This document shows, one piece after another, positions 20,741-30,159 of a stretch of DNA of 64,000 nt. This stretch comes from Photobacterium swingsii (GTDB taxonomy: Bacteria > Pseudomonadota > Gammaproteobacteria > Enterobacterales > Vibrionaceae). A program made the position numbers and the translations under genes. The stretch spans positions 2,728,001-2,792,000 of the forward strand of contig NZ_AP024852.1 in assembly GCF_024346715.1 (NCBI RefSeq), read 5' to 3'. The stretch's first letter is position 1. Each line of letters opens with the position of its first letter. The notes beneath the pieces are model-generated. The model saw only the letters and a program-made list of their open reading frames with translations, had not been told where the DNA came from and made no database searches.

Positions 20741-20870
20741 AATCTACTTCGTCTTGCCTAGGCCCACAGAGCCCTATTAAATGTATATATTGCGGTGATT
20801 ATAAGGGATGGCAGAGTCAGATGCGACAACCCCCTCAGCTTCTTAGCGTTTAAATCTATTTTTAAAGAAT

Positions 20871-20902
20871 AAAAAAGCGCGATACTCAAAAAGTATCGCG
20901 CC
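20871..20902 (-). terminator. Terminator after hubP
   Basis: A 10-bp GC-rich stem (20877-20886 with 20892-20901) has a 5-base loop, followed in the leftward transcript by a U-run (A-run at 20871-20876). Confidence 0.87.
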
Positions 20903-20934
20903 TAATCTCACTTATCACGGATTTTATGAATGGA

Positions 20935-23900
20935 TTATCGGCGGGTGACTTTTAATAAATTCGCAGCTTCTTGTGCGCTTTGTGCATCACCGTTTTGCGC
21001 GATATCCTGCAGTAAATCAGCCGCGCCTTCAGCATCATTCATTTCAAGGTACGCTTTTGCCAAATCAAGCTTACTGGCGTACTCTCCCTGACTGTCTACA
21101 TCGTACTCTGGTACGCCTGCTAAAATATCAGGAAACTCATCAAGACCGACATCCAGGTTCAGTGGTGCGCTATCAAGGTCAATATCGAGATTAACATCAT
21201 CCTCAAGATCCGACTCTTTTAATAGTTCATCAATACTAATGTAAGAAGCGGGTGAAGGTTTAGCTTCGTCTAATAGCTCACTACCTGCTTCTTGATAGTC
21301 GGAGTCTGGACCACGGGCTTCATTATTATAAGTGCTCTCGCTGTCTATCTCAGGTTCAACTCGCTCTAACGGTGCACCACCTTCAGGCTTCTCCTCCGTC
21401 GCGTCGAGTAACAACTCTTGCTCATCAACATCATCAAGCAAAGATTCCGCATCAAACCGATCAACTTCTTCAACCTGCATTTGAGGTTGCTCTGACCAAT
21501 CTTCACTCACAAGTCGAGGCTCTTCAGAAGCTGCCGCCCATACGGCTGCATCATCTTCCGACATTTCAAGCGACTGATCGTCCAAGAATGGGTCTTCATT
21601 AAATAACAGTTGATCTCGTTCTTGGCTTTCAATGTCATCCAAGCCAATTGGGATCTCATCAGCTAACGCTTCACTTTGAGCAAATGCATCCGAAGATTCA
21701 TCAAACGCTGTCAGGTCAATCTCGGATGTAACAGAGTGAGGTGGCGCTATGTCAGTACTATCATCCTGCTCCCAAGCATCAGGGTCGGTCAATAATGCAT
21801 CCATGTCCAAGCCAGCACTGTCCACTAACTGCTGATCAATCGTATTAGTCTGCGATGTTGTAGAACCCGTTGGAGCAACTACCTCTTCAACCTCAGGTAC
21901 TTCTGCCTGAATCGAATTTTGCGGTGCATCATCAAGCAAAGGTTCAGACGTTAAGCCTTGCTCAATATCGTACTGCTCAAGCTCATGCTGCTCATCAAAC
22001 GAAGCTTGGCGTGCATCATCTTCACTGAATTCAGGTACGGAATTCAGATCTATCGTTTCAAACTCAAACTCTGGCTCTGTTTTTGCGACGTTAAAGCTTT
22101 CACTCTCAGGCGTGTAAGAGACTGTATCTTGCTCTGGCGCTAACAGCGCATCAGTTTCAAGTTCAATAGCCTCAGACTGTGTCTCAGGCGCCTCTTGCAG
22201 TGCCTCTGAAGCAACATGCTTAGCTTCAGAGGCTTCAACAGCCTGCTGCAGCTGTTTAACTACATTATCAAGTGCAGACTGCTGTTCATCATCAGAGACA
22301 TCTTGCGTGTCAGGCTCTAACGCTTCGGCTTCTGGGTCAAAAAACGCAGCGTCTTCATCAAATTCCGGTAATTCATCATCACGGATCACATCAGAAGCTT
22401 GATAGTCTGAAGACTGCGGCGTTTCCGACTCTACATACTCTGTGGCTTCAGGATCCGTTAGCGCATCTTCTTCGGTAAACTCAGGGAAATCATCAAGGCT
22501 AAATGCCGCATCACTATTTACCTCAGTTACGGTCTCTGCGCTTGATGCTGACATAGCAAGCTCTGGCTCAGTCTCTCCTGGCTCATCAACTTGGTTGTTG
22601 GTCGCTAGATCGTCATTGTTCAGGGCTTCAGCTTGTTCAATTTCTTCAAGTAACTCATCAACACGACGTCCAATTGACGCACTCTCTGATGGGGTATCGT
22701 CAAGCAAGCCTTCGACTTCAGCAACAAGATCGTCATAGTTGTGCTCGTCTTGTTCCTCAGTATTTTCTATCGCGCTCGCATTTGGCGCTTCACCATCATC
22801 CACAAGGCTGTCTTGTACTGATGTCGGCTCTTGGTGCTCAATGCTGTCAGGACTGTTAACCGCGTTATCCAACATCGGCTCGTCGAAGATAATGTCATCT
22901 TCAATGTTAATATCAGGCGCTTTATCCGTTTCGAACGGATCGCGCTCCAACTCAGCAGTCGGTGCTAATGCATCATTCAGAATATCGTTAAAGTCAGGCG
23001 CAAAATCTGCATCCTCATCCGAAGCAGACGCTGCACCAACCACTTCCGCTTGAGGCTCTATAACCTCTGCGTCAGCAACGAAAATGTCTTCAATTTCAGG
23101 CGCTTCAATTTCAGGAGATTCAACCTCAGCCGCTTCAAATTCAGGTTCATCATCAAGTGTTGGTGTTGCAACTGGTGCATCCGCGGCTAATGACATATTC
23201 TCTTGATGAGCACCGTCCTGAGAAGCGGTATCTTGAGGAACATTATCCTGAGATACCTGCTCTTGAGGCACTTCAACAACATCAGGTTGAGTTCCATATG
23301 CTGCTAGCAGTGCATCTAGATCGTCCTCAGCAGGCTCATCTGCGACAAAATCAGCTTCCGCCGCGATGCTATTTTCTACTACTTCATCGCTAACCGTTTC
23401 ATCTGGAGACTCAACTGACGTTTCAGGCTCCACGCGAGGTTCAGCCGGTGCACTGTCATCAATGGCGCCAATCGTATCGAACTCGATATCATCGAGAGGG
23501 TCACTATCCGCGTTAACGGTATTGTTTTGAGCAAGATCTGTGACTGCCGTATCGAATAACGGATCTGAGGGTTCTGCTGACTCAAGGGTTTCGCCCAAGA
23601 GTTCATCCAGCAAATCCGTACTGTTTTCATCGATGATCAACTCGTCGATGTTAATGTCATCATTCGACATTTCATCTAAATCAAGATCACCATCAAGACT
23701 ATTTATTTCATCTTCGAGAGAGTCATCCTCACCAAGAAGCTCATCTAATAAGGCCGTGCTGTTTTCATCAATTTCGATGTCACTGTTAAACAACGGCGTA
23801 TCTTGCTCATCATCCCCCAACAGCTCATCGAGTAAGGCGGTGCTATTTTCATCTAACGTAATATCAGATGTGTCGCTTAAGTCGTCATCTTCATCGTCGA

Positions 23901-25812
23901 TAAGCTCATCGAGTAAAGCCGTGCTACTTTCATCCAGTAAGCGCTCATCGTCGTCATCGCTGTTATCCATTGCGAAATTTGTCGCAAAGATATCATCGAT
24001 AAGGTCTTGCTCAGACTGTGAGGCGCTGACATTAGATTGCCCCTGCTGAGTGTCCGCTTCGCTAAAAACCGACGCTGCTTTCGCCTCTGACGATAACGCC
24101 GCCTCTGGATTAGCCATCGCACTCGCTTCAGCTAAAGCGGCATCAATCGCAGCTTGCTCGGCAAGTTCATCGCTTACCGCTTGTTCAGGCGAATCAAGAT
24201 CGTCACCTGAATCAAAACTATCGAACAATGCATCTAATTCACTTTGCGCAACAACCTCATTACTATCATCTTGCTTTTCTGAGTTAGTTGAATCCGTTTG
24301 TTCCGCTTCTAGTAGTAACTCATCCAATAAGGATTGATCGAGCATGCCATTATCAAGCAGCTCATCATTGTTATTATCATCATCGTCAGAAAGATCGAAG
24401 TTTGGCTGTTCATCATCATCTTTTAGCGATTGCTCCCACATCGCCGCAAGTGCTTCATCTGAGCTCAATTCAGAGGACTGATCCATTTCATCGAGCGCGC
24501 GTTCCATATCTTCAAGGCCTAGCGCTTTCTCATCGCCAGTCACGGAAATGCTACTCGCACCACCAAGCGGGCTATCGATATCAAAATCATCACTTGACGA
24601 TAAATCTAATGTATCGTCATCATCACTGAGCTGTGGTGCAAACAAACTATCTTCAGGATCGTCGAACAGCGCATCATCTTGTGCAAACAGATCGTCGATA
24701 TCGTCATTATCACCTAGCGCCAACTCTGCCGCAGGATCAGCAGCGCCTGCCAATAAGGCATCATTTGGCGGTGTAATAGCAGGATCGGCGGAATTAGGGC
24801 TATCTAACGACTTCACGTCGTCTTCATCTTCTTCTTTACGACGCCCAAACAGGAAGTACGAAACCACACCTGCAATCAAGGCGCCCGGAATAAAGGCAGC
24901 GGCAGCCAATGCCCATGGATTAGCAATTAGCTGATCAAATAATGAGGGTTCTTCAACCACAGGTTGCATTTCAATGGATTTTTGCTGCGCCAAGAAATCT
25001 TTAATCTCATCACGCAGCATCTCATCACTGGTTTGCTGATCTTGTAATGCTGCCACTTCGTGTTGCATTTCAGATAAACGCACACGCAGTAAGTGATTAC
25101 TTTCCAAAAGCTTAGTAATTTGCACATCAGAAGCATCAAGCTGATCTTGCAAGGCTGTTGGCGGCGCTTTATCCGGTTTAGGTGGAATTAAGGCTTCAGC
25201 TCCAGCAACGGTTGCAGCGCTAACAGGTTCAACGCTTTCAGCAACAGGCGTTGCTGGCGCTGTACTGACTGTTCGCGTTGATGCCGTCGTTGTTGGTTCT
25301 GGTGCCGCTGTACTTACTGTTGGTGCCGTATTCGTGCGAGAAGCGGTAGAGGTTGCTCGACGTGCAGGTTGCGTAGACTTATCTTGTTCTAACTGCAATT
25401 TAACCGCGTCGGTATTTTCGCGGCGGATCTGAGTCAGCGTTGGCATATCCAAACGGCTACCCGGAATTAAACCGTGAATATTGTTCGCTTCAAATGCTTG
25501 CGGGTTAGCGCGATAAATCGCACCTATTACTTGATACACAGAGACCGAGCTAGATGGGCGATATTTGGACGAGATCCCCCATAGCGTTTCATTGGCTCGT
25601 GTTGGCCCGTATTGATAACTACCTTGATATCGGCTCACTTCCGCAGCGGGTTGGCTAATATCACGGTAACGTTCAGTGACAACAGATGTGGGTTGATCTT
25701 CCTCAGGGCCAAGAATGCGTACGGTATTTGCTTGTACCGGAAAATGAATAGCCGTCGTTGCAATGAATGCAGGAAGAATAAAACGTTTGATCAGGTTAGA
25801 TACGTCAGGCAC
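20935..25812 (-). CDS. hubP: Polar landmark protein HubP (FimV family)
   Basis: Very large (1625 residues) FimV-type protein with the architecture of Vibrio HubP, which sits at the cell pole and recruits chromosome-partition, flagellar and chemotaxis ParA-like proteins. It has a signal-like helix (about 9-24), a periplasmic LysM-like domain (about 67-124), and a Thr/Ala/Pro linker. A coiled coil (about 212-275) and one membrane helix (about 299-322) ending in FGRRKEED follow. Then comes a huge acidic cytoplasmic region and a C-terminal FimV motif (last 45 residues, YASKLDLAKAYLEMNDAEGA). The acidic region holds near-identical repeats. The start codon is GTG with GAGAGGA upstream. Neighbours asd and truA match the Vibrio order. 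Confidence 0.92.
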   Translation of the reverse strand: MPDVSNLIKRFILPAFIATTAIHFPVQANTVRILGPEEDQPTSVVTERYRDISQPAAEVSRYQGSYQYGPTRANETLWGISSKYRPSSSVSVYQVIGAIYRANPQAFEANNIHGLIPGSRLDMPTLTQIRRENTDAVKLQLEQDKSTQPARRATSTASRTNTAPTVSTAAPEPTTTASTRTVSTAPATPVAESVEPVSAATVAGAEALIPPKPDKAPPTALQDQLDASDVQITKLLESNHLLRVRLSEMQHEVAALQDQQTSDEMLRDEIKDFLAQQKSIEMQPVVEEPSLFDQLIANPWALAAAAFIPGALIAGVVSYFLFGRRKEEDEDDVKSLDSPNSADPAITPPNDALLAGAADPAAELALGDNDDIDDLFAQDDALFDDPEDSLFAPQLSDDDDTLDLSSSDDFDIDSPLGGASSISVTGDEKALGLEDMERALDEMDQSSELSSDEALAAMWEQSLKDDDEQPNFDLSDDDDNNNDELLDNGMLDQSLLDELLLEAEQTDSTNSEKQDDSNEVVAQSELDALFDSFDSGDDLDSPEQAVSDELAEQAAIDAALAEASAMANPEAALSSEAKAASVFSEADTQQGQSNVSASQSEQDLIDDIFATNFAMDNSDDDDERLLDESSTALLDELIDDEDDDLSDTSDITLDENSTALLDELLGDDEQDTPLFNSDIEIDENSTALLDELLGEDDSLEDEINSLDGDLDLDEMSNDDINIDELIIDENSTDLLDELLGETLESAEPSDPLFDTAVTDLAQNNTVNADSDPLDDIEFDTIGAIDDSAPAEPRVEPETSVESPDETVSDEVVENSIAAEADFVADEPAEDDLDALLAAYGTQPDVVEVPQEQVSQDNVPQDTASQDGAHQENMSLAADAPVATPTLDDEPEFEAAEVESPEIEAPEIEDIFVADAEVIEPQAEVVGAASASDEDADFAPDFNDILNDALAPTAELERDPFETDKAPDINIEDDIIFDEPMLDNAVNSPDSIEHQEPTSVQDSLVDDGEAPNASAIENTEEQDEHNYDDLVAEVEGLLDDTPSESASIGRRVDELLEEIEQAEALNNDDLATNNQVDEPGETEPELAMSASSAETVTEVNSDAAFSLDDFPEFTEEDALTDPEATEYVESETPQSSDYQASDVIRDDELPEFDEDAAFFDPEAEALEPDTQDVSDDEQQSALDNVVKQLQQAVEASEAKHVASEALQEAPETQSEAIELETDALLAPEQDTVSYTPESESFNVAKTEPEFEFETIDLNSVPEFSEDDARQASFDEQHELEQYDIEQGLTSEPLLDDAPQNSIQAEVPEVEEVVAPTGSTTSQTNTIDQQLVDSAGLDMDALLTDPDAWEQDDSTDIAPPHSVTSEIDLTAFDESSDAFAQSEALADEIPIGLDDIESQERDQLLFNEDPFLDDQSLEMSEDDAAVWAAASEEPRLVSEDWSEQPQMQVEEVDRFDAESLLDDVDEQELLLDATEEKPEGGAPLERVEPEIDSESTYNNEARGPDSDYQEAGSELLDEAKPSPASYISIDELLKESDLEDDVNLDIDLDSAPLNLDVGLDEFPDILAGVPEYDVDSQGEYASKLDLAKAYLEMNDAEGAADLLQDIAQNGDAQSAQEAANLLKVTRR
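23590..23945 (-). repeat. Four imperfect acidic repeats inside hubP
   Basis: Four copies of a segment encoding (D)E(N/S)STxLLDELxxxx lie near 23,593-23,641, 23,730-23,778, 23,815-23,860 and 23,899-23,941. They are similar at both DNA and protein level, with variable acidic spacers, so recombination between copies could change their number. The family is known for acidic repeats in the cytoplasmic part. Confidence 0.8.
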
Positions 25813-25853
25813 GGCCTGCAGTCCTCTCTGGCGGAAACTAAAAGTCGATTAGA

Positions 25854-25882
25854 TAAATACAGTCTATGACAACACTTATCAA
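25854..25882 (-). promoter_or_regulatory. Probable sigma-70 promoter of hubP
   Basis: The minus strand has TTGATA (25877-25882), a 17-base spacer and TATTTA (25854-25859), about 42 bases before the GTG start. Confidence 0.5.
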
Positions 25883-25970
25883 AACCACTTACTCGGGTAT
25901 TACTATATCGGACAGACAACCTGAAACTGTAGTATTCCTACCAAAAATGTGGGGTTGCTGGAAAATTTAC

Positions 25971-25999
25971 TAAAAGGAGCAGCAAACATGCCACTCCTT
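25971..25999 (-). terminator. Probable terminator after asd
   Basis: The stem AAGGAG/CTCCTT (25974-25979 with 25994-25999) continues by four further pairs after one mismatch and has a short loop. A short U-run follows in the leftward transcript. Confidence 0.6.
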
Positions 26000-26036
26000 G
26001 TCTTTTAGCGTCTATTGCAAAAGAAAGTATCGCTAA

Positions 26037-27050
26037 TTATAAGTAATCAGCAATCAGTCGTTCTGCAATTTGTACACTGTTAGTCGCAGCGCCTTTGCGT
26101 ACATTATCCGCAACAACCCACATATTTAAACCGTGAGAATGGCTGATATCTTCACGTACACGCGCAACCATTACATGGTCTTTACCTGTCGCATCAGAAA
26201 CTTGCGTTGGGTAATCATTACCTTGGAAAAGCTCAATACCTTCTGCGTTTTCAAGCAGCTGTAGTGCTTCCTCAAGGTGAACTTCTTGACGCGTTTCAAC
26301 ATGAACCGCTTCAGCATGACCATAGAATACTGGAACACGCACACACGTCGGATTCACACGAATCGTGTCATCGGCAAAAATCTTCTGGGTTTCCCACACC
26401 ATTTTCATTTCTTCTTTGGTGTAGCCATTATCCATAAAGTTGTCGATGTGCGGCAGGCAGTTGAATGCAATTTGCTTATCGTAAACGCTGTTTTCAGCAG
26501 GAAGGCCGTTCAGTAGCTTCGCTGTTTGACCTGCAAGCTCATCAACACCTTTTTTGCCGCTACCCGATACTGATTGGTACGTTGATACGTTAATACGCTC
26601 AATACCGTATGCATCGTGGATCGGTTTAAGCGCCACCAGCATCTGGATTGTCGAACAGTTAGGGTTGGCGATAATGTTACGGTTACGGTATTCCGCAATC
26701 GCATCTGGGTTTACTTCAGGCACAACCAGCGGTACATCGTAGTCGTAACGGAAACGTGATGTGTTATCAATCACGATCACACCTTCATCCGCGGCAATAG
26801 GTGCCCAGCGGTCTGATGCTTCTGCACCAGCAGAGAACAAAGCAATATGTACTTGTGACCAATCAAAATCTTCAACGTTGGTAACACGTACTGATTTATT
26901 TTTAAAACGCAGTGTTTGACCCGCACCACGCTCAGAGGCTAGCAAGTATAAATTGCGAACAGGAAAATTGCGTTCCTCTAATACCTCAACCATAGCTTGA
27001 CCTACAGCGCCAGTTGCGCCGAGTACGGCAATATCAAATTCCTGACTCAT
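26037..27050 (-). CDS. asd: Aspartate-semialdehyde dehydrogenase
   Basis: NADPH-dependent enzyme of the Lys/Thr/Met/diaminopimelate pathway. The 337 residues have an N-terminal nucleotide loop [11 protein letters not shown] and the catalytic Cys132 in NPNCSTIQM. Its start overlaps the stop of pdxB by four bases (ATGA), so translation is coupled. In E. coli the same place is taken by usg, an Asd homologue of unclear function. The intact catalytic Cys supports a working enzyme here. Confidence 0.93.
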   Translation of the reverse strand: MSQEFDIAVLGATGAVGQAMVEVLEERNFPVRNLYLLASERGAGQTLRFKNKSVRVTNVEDFDWSQVHIALFSAGAEASDRWAPIAADEGVIVIDNTSRFRYDYDVPLVVPEVNPDAIAEYRNRNIIANPNCSTIQMLVALKPIHDAYGIERINVSTYQSVSGSGKKGVDELAGQTAKLLNGLPAENSVYDKQIAFNCLPHIDNFMDNGYTKEEMKMVWETQKIFADDTIRVNPTCVRVPVFYGHAEAVHVETRQEVHLEEALQLLENAEGIELFQGNDYPTQVSDATGKDHVMVARVREDISHSHGLNMWVVADNVRKGAATNSVQIAERLIADYL

Positions 27051-28255
27051 TGCGTTTCCTCAATTGTAAAACCTAATTTAGCCAGCGACTCTACCCCAAA
27101 ACTGGCCTCTCCTGCTACCGTAATCGCACTATATTCACGTCGATCCCAGTAATTTTTACGCATCAAATCAAATGCGGTTGCCATCTTGGCTTCATCGCCT
27201 TGAGTTTGCAGCATAGAACGACGAAATAATGCATCGTCTTTACGCACATCATAAATCAGCTGAATCAATGAAAATAAGTCATCTTCTGACCACATACGGC
27301 TCAATGCAATATACGGGATCGGTGCTTGTGGCAATAAACTCGCGGCTTCGACATGCACATATGTCGATTTTGCGTCTCGATCAAGACCAAAATTAGCATC
27401 AGCAAGAAAGTCACAGTACTGGTTATACACCATGGTGGTGCCGCGCGCTTTACCTTCTAAACCGTAGCCTGCGATATGCGGGGTCGCAAACGCTAGCAAA
27501 GGAAGTAATTCCAAATCAACCTGCGGCTCATGTTCAAACACGTCCAGTACCGCTGTCAGTTTTTTTCCTTGACCAGTAAGGCTTTGTTGCAGGCCATGTT
27601 TTAAGGCTTGATTGTCCACCACAGGACCACGAGCCGCATTAATCAAGATCGCGTTATCTTGTAAATTCGCTAAAAAGCTCTCGTCGACCAAATGGTATGT
27701 CGGGTATTCCCCATCACGGGTGATCGGCGTGTGCAGCGTAATAACGTCACACTGCTCTGTTAACGTTTTGAGTGATGAAAATTCACGGCTATCACCCGCT
27801 GCTTGCTTAATCGGGTCATTCAATAAATAACGAATACCTAAGGCGTCTAAACAACCTGCGAGGTAAGTCCCGACATTGCCCGCGCCGACAATACCTATGG
27901 TTTTATCAAAGATAGAAAAGCCTTGCTGCTGGCCCAACACCATTAAGCTGCTGAGCACATACTCTGCGACACCCACTTTGTTACAGCCAGGCGCGGCGGT
28001 AAAAGCAATGTTCTTCTCAGCTAATAACGCTTGATCGACATGGTCTTGGCCTGCCGTCGCCGTACCGACAAATTGAAGGCGATTCGCTTTTGCCAGTAAC
28101 TGACTATTCACCTTAGTGACAGAGCGGATCATCAAGGCATCAATATCCACTAAATCTTCACAGGTCAGCGTACGCCCGGGCTTAGTCACCACATGCCCAA
28201 TTTGACTAAAGAGGTCTTTGGCATAAGGCATGTTTTCATCGATAAGGATGTTCAT
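27047..28255 (-). CDS. pdxB: 4-phosphoerythronate dehydrogenase PdxB
   Basis: Second step of DXP-dependent pyridoxal-5'-phosphate synthesis (4-phosphoerythronate to 2-oxo-3-hydroxy-4-phosphobutanoate). The 402 residues have a D-2-hydroxyacid dehydrogenase fold, the NAD loop [14 protein letters not shown], and a C-terminal PdxB dimerisation domain. I start it at 28,255 ([16 protein letters not shown]). This matches E. coli PdxB and has GGAG five bases upstream; an open frame extends 43 codons further but lacks homology. Confidence 0.95.
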   Translation of the reverse strand: MNILIDENMPYAKDLFSQIGHVVTKPGRTLTCEDLVDIDALMIRSVTKVNSQLLAKANRLQFVGTATAGQDHVDQALLAEKNIAFTAAPGCNKVGVAEYVLSSLMVLGQQQGFSIFDKTIGIVGAGNVGTYLAGCLDALGIRYLLNDPIKQAAGDSREFSSLKTLTEQCDVITLHTPITRDGEYPTYHLVDESFLANLQDNAILINAARGPVVDNQALKHGLQQSLTGQGKKLTAVLDVFEHEPQVDLELLPLLAFATPHIAGYGLEGKARGTTMVYNQYCDFLADANFGLDRDAKSTYVHVEAASLLPQAPIPYIALSRMWSEDDLFSLIQLIYDVRKDDALFRRSMLQTQGDEAKMATAFDLMRKNYWDRREYSAITVAGEASFGVESLAKLGFTIEETQ

Positions 28256-28524
28256 TAATTCTCCGAAAGCTAACAACTGCGAGCAGGTATAATACCCTAT
28301 ACCAATCTGGGTAGGTAAGTAGTCAAGTGACAGCCTAGAGAAAAACACTGAGAACAAAGCAAAGATTGGCATTAACCTCAACAATAACAGCCCGTGCTAT
28401 TTATCATCGATAGCAATTAATTCTATTCAGTCACAAGAGCGATCAAGCCGACATACAGCGCAGGTTCAGACGATGTATGATAAAAGGCTTTCGATAGATT
28501 GATGCACTATGATTGCTTCTAAGA

Positions 28525-28548
28525 CAAAAAAACCCAGCAAATGCTGGG
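28525..28548 (-). terminator. Terminator of the fabB transcript
   Basis: The stem CCCAGCA/TGCTGGG (28533-28539 with 28542-28548) has a tiny loop, followed in the leftward transcript by a seven-base U-run. It lies about 230 bases after the fabB stop. Confidence 0.85.
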
Positions 28549-28710
28549 CTAAAAGTCCGAGAAAAATCATCTGTTACTCTGAGTAACTAGTACCTACGAT
28601 ACGATGTGCGTCTGTTTACAGGCACTGGCTAAAAATATTGAAATAGTAGAGAGCTCTGGACAAGTCATCTAATCTTTCATTTTAGTCAGTGCCAACCTCG
28701 GAAAATAGGT

Positions 28711-28778
28711 TTAAGGGGTAAAACAGGTAAACCACTTATTTCGCCGTTATCTTGCTTACCTGTCGTTTTTACACCTTA
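28711..28778. repeat. Imperfect inverted repeat just after the fabB stop
   Basis: The left arm (28712-28732) and right arm (28753-28777) share GGGTAAAAC-AGGTAA and its complement with a few-base insertion, so the fabB mRNA 3' region could form a long hairpin. It lacks a U-tract and may stabilise the message. Confidence 0.4.
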
Positions 28779-28780
28779 AA

Positions 28781-29995
28781 TTAAGCTTCGTACTTTTTGA
28801 TCACTAGCGTTGCGTTAGTGCCACCAAAACCGAAACTATTCGACATCACGGTTTTCAATTCAGTATCGCGCTTCTCAGTCACGATATCTAAACCTTCAGC
28901 CGCTGGGTCTAGGTTTTCGATATTAATGCTTGGCGCGACAAAACCGTGCTCTAGCATCAAAGTGGAGTAAATCGCTTCGTGAACACCCGCCGCACCCAAT
29001 GCGTGACCTGTCATCGCTTTAGTGGCTGAAATTGCAGGGCAGTTTTCGCTAAATAGCTCTTGAATCGCGCCTAACTCTTTCACATCACCAACCGGTGTCG
29101 AAGTACCGTGAGTGTTAATGTAATCCACTGGCGTATCAAGATCTTGCATTGCCATCTTCATACAACGCACCGCACCTTCACCTGATGGTGCTACCATGTC
29201 GTAGCCATCTGATGTCGCGCCATAGCCCACGATTTCACCGTAGATTTTCGCGCCACGCGCCAATGCATGCTCTAGCTCTTCAATCACCATCATGCCGCCG
29301 CCACCGGAGATAACAAAACCGTCACGGTCTGCATCGTAGGTACGAGACGCTTTAGCTGGATCATCGTTGTACTTAGTAGATAGTGCACCCATAGCATCAA
29401 ACATCATGGTCAGAGACCAATCTAGCTCTTCACCACCACCAGCGAAAACAACATCTTGTTTACCTAGTTGGATCAGCTCTAGGGCGTGACCAATACAGTG
29501 CGCCGATGTTGCACATGCAGAACTCATGGTGTAGTTAACACCACGGATTTTGAATGGGGTTGCCAAACATGCAGACACAGTCGATGACATAGTACGAGGT
29601 ACCATGTATGGGCCTACGCGCTTAACGCCTTTTTCACGGATAATATCAACAGCCGCCACTTGGTTTAGCGATGATGCGCCACCTGAACCCGCCACTAGGC
29701 CAGTTCGGTCATTAGAAACTTGATCTTCAGTTAGGCCGGCATCTTCAATTGCCTGCTCCATAGACAAATATGCAAAACCTGCTGCATCGCCCATGAAACG
29801 CATCTTTTTACGATCGATATGCTCAGAAGGCTTTAATTTAAGATCGCCCCAAACATTGCTGCGTAACTTCATTTCAGCAAATTGTTCAGAGAAATTAATG
29901 CCAGACTTACCTTCTTTTAGCGATTCCAGCACTTCGTTTACGTTGTTACCGATGCTGGATACGATACCCATGCCTGTAATTACGGCTCGTTTCAT
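28781..29995 (-). CDS. fabB: Beta-ketoacyl-ACP synthase I FabB
   Basis: Condensing enzyme of fatty-acid elongation, needed for unsaturated fatty acids. The 404 residues start [16 protein letters not shown] and have the catalytic Cys in the [12 protein letters not shown] motif near residue 163. The two catalytic His regions ([11 protein letters not shown] and [11 protein letters not shown]) are present, with a C-terminal [13 protein letters not shown] signature. It is divergent from mnmC. No convincing FadR or FabR site could be placed in the shared gap. Confidence 0.97.
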   Translation of the reverse strand: MKRAVITGMGIVSSIGNNVNEVLESLKEGKSGINFSEQFAEMKLRSNVWGDLKLKPSEHIDRKKMRFMGDAAGFAYLSMEQAIEDAGLTEDQVSNDRTGLVAGSGGASSLNQVAAVDIIREKGVKRVGPYMVPRTMSSTVSACLATPFKIRGVNYTMSSACATSAHCIGHALELIQLGKQDVVFAGGGEELDWSLTMMFDAMGALSTKYNDDPAKASRTYDADRDGFVISGGGGMMVIEELEHALARGAKIYGEIVGYGATSDGYDMVAPSGEGAVRCMKMAMQDLDTPVDYINTHGTSTPVGDVKELGAIQELFSENCPAISATKAMTGHALGAAGVHEAIYSTLMLEHGFVAPSINIENLDPAAEGLDIVTEKRDTELKTVMSNSFGFGGTNATLVIKKYEA

Positions 29996-30159
29996 GATGA
30001 ATTCCTACTGATATTTAACGAAGAGATAATAACGGCTTTCTCACTCAAAAGTGGTCAGCTTTCCCATAGTTCGGGTACAATCGCGGTTAATTTCCAACTT
30101 TTTATTATGTTCGTACATGGATTCTAACGCCATATTGGCGGCTAAAATACCGATTTGTC

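Larger units (their letters stand above)
28256..28780. other. Gene-free stretch between pdxB and fabB
   Basis: About 525 bases without a credible gene. It holds the pdxB upstream region, the fabB terminator (28525-28548), and about 160 bases between that terminator and a large imperfect inverted repeat (28711-28778) directly after the fabB stop. Nothing else was recognised. Confidence 0.6.

Noticed and set aside
23540..24337. Long serine-rich plus-strand frames opposite hubP
   Set aside because: They are antisense shadows of the acidic repeats (GA-rich Asp/Glu codons read as Ser on the other strand) with no ribosome-binding site or family resemblance.
28256..28384. 43-residue N-terminal extension of PdxB
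   Set aside because: The extension lacks homology to PdxB, while the ATG at 28255 has a GGAG ribosome-binding site and gives the family N-terminus.
29996..30159. FadR or FabR operator before fabB
   Set aside because: An AAGTGGTCAG stretch only partly matches FadR and the second half-site is absent; no clear FabR palindrome was found.
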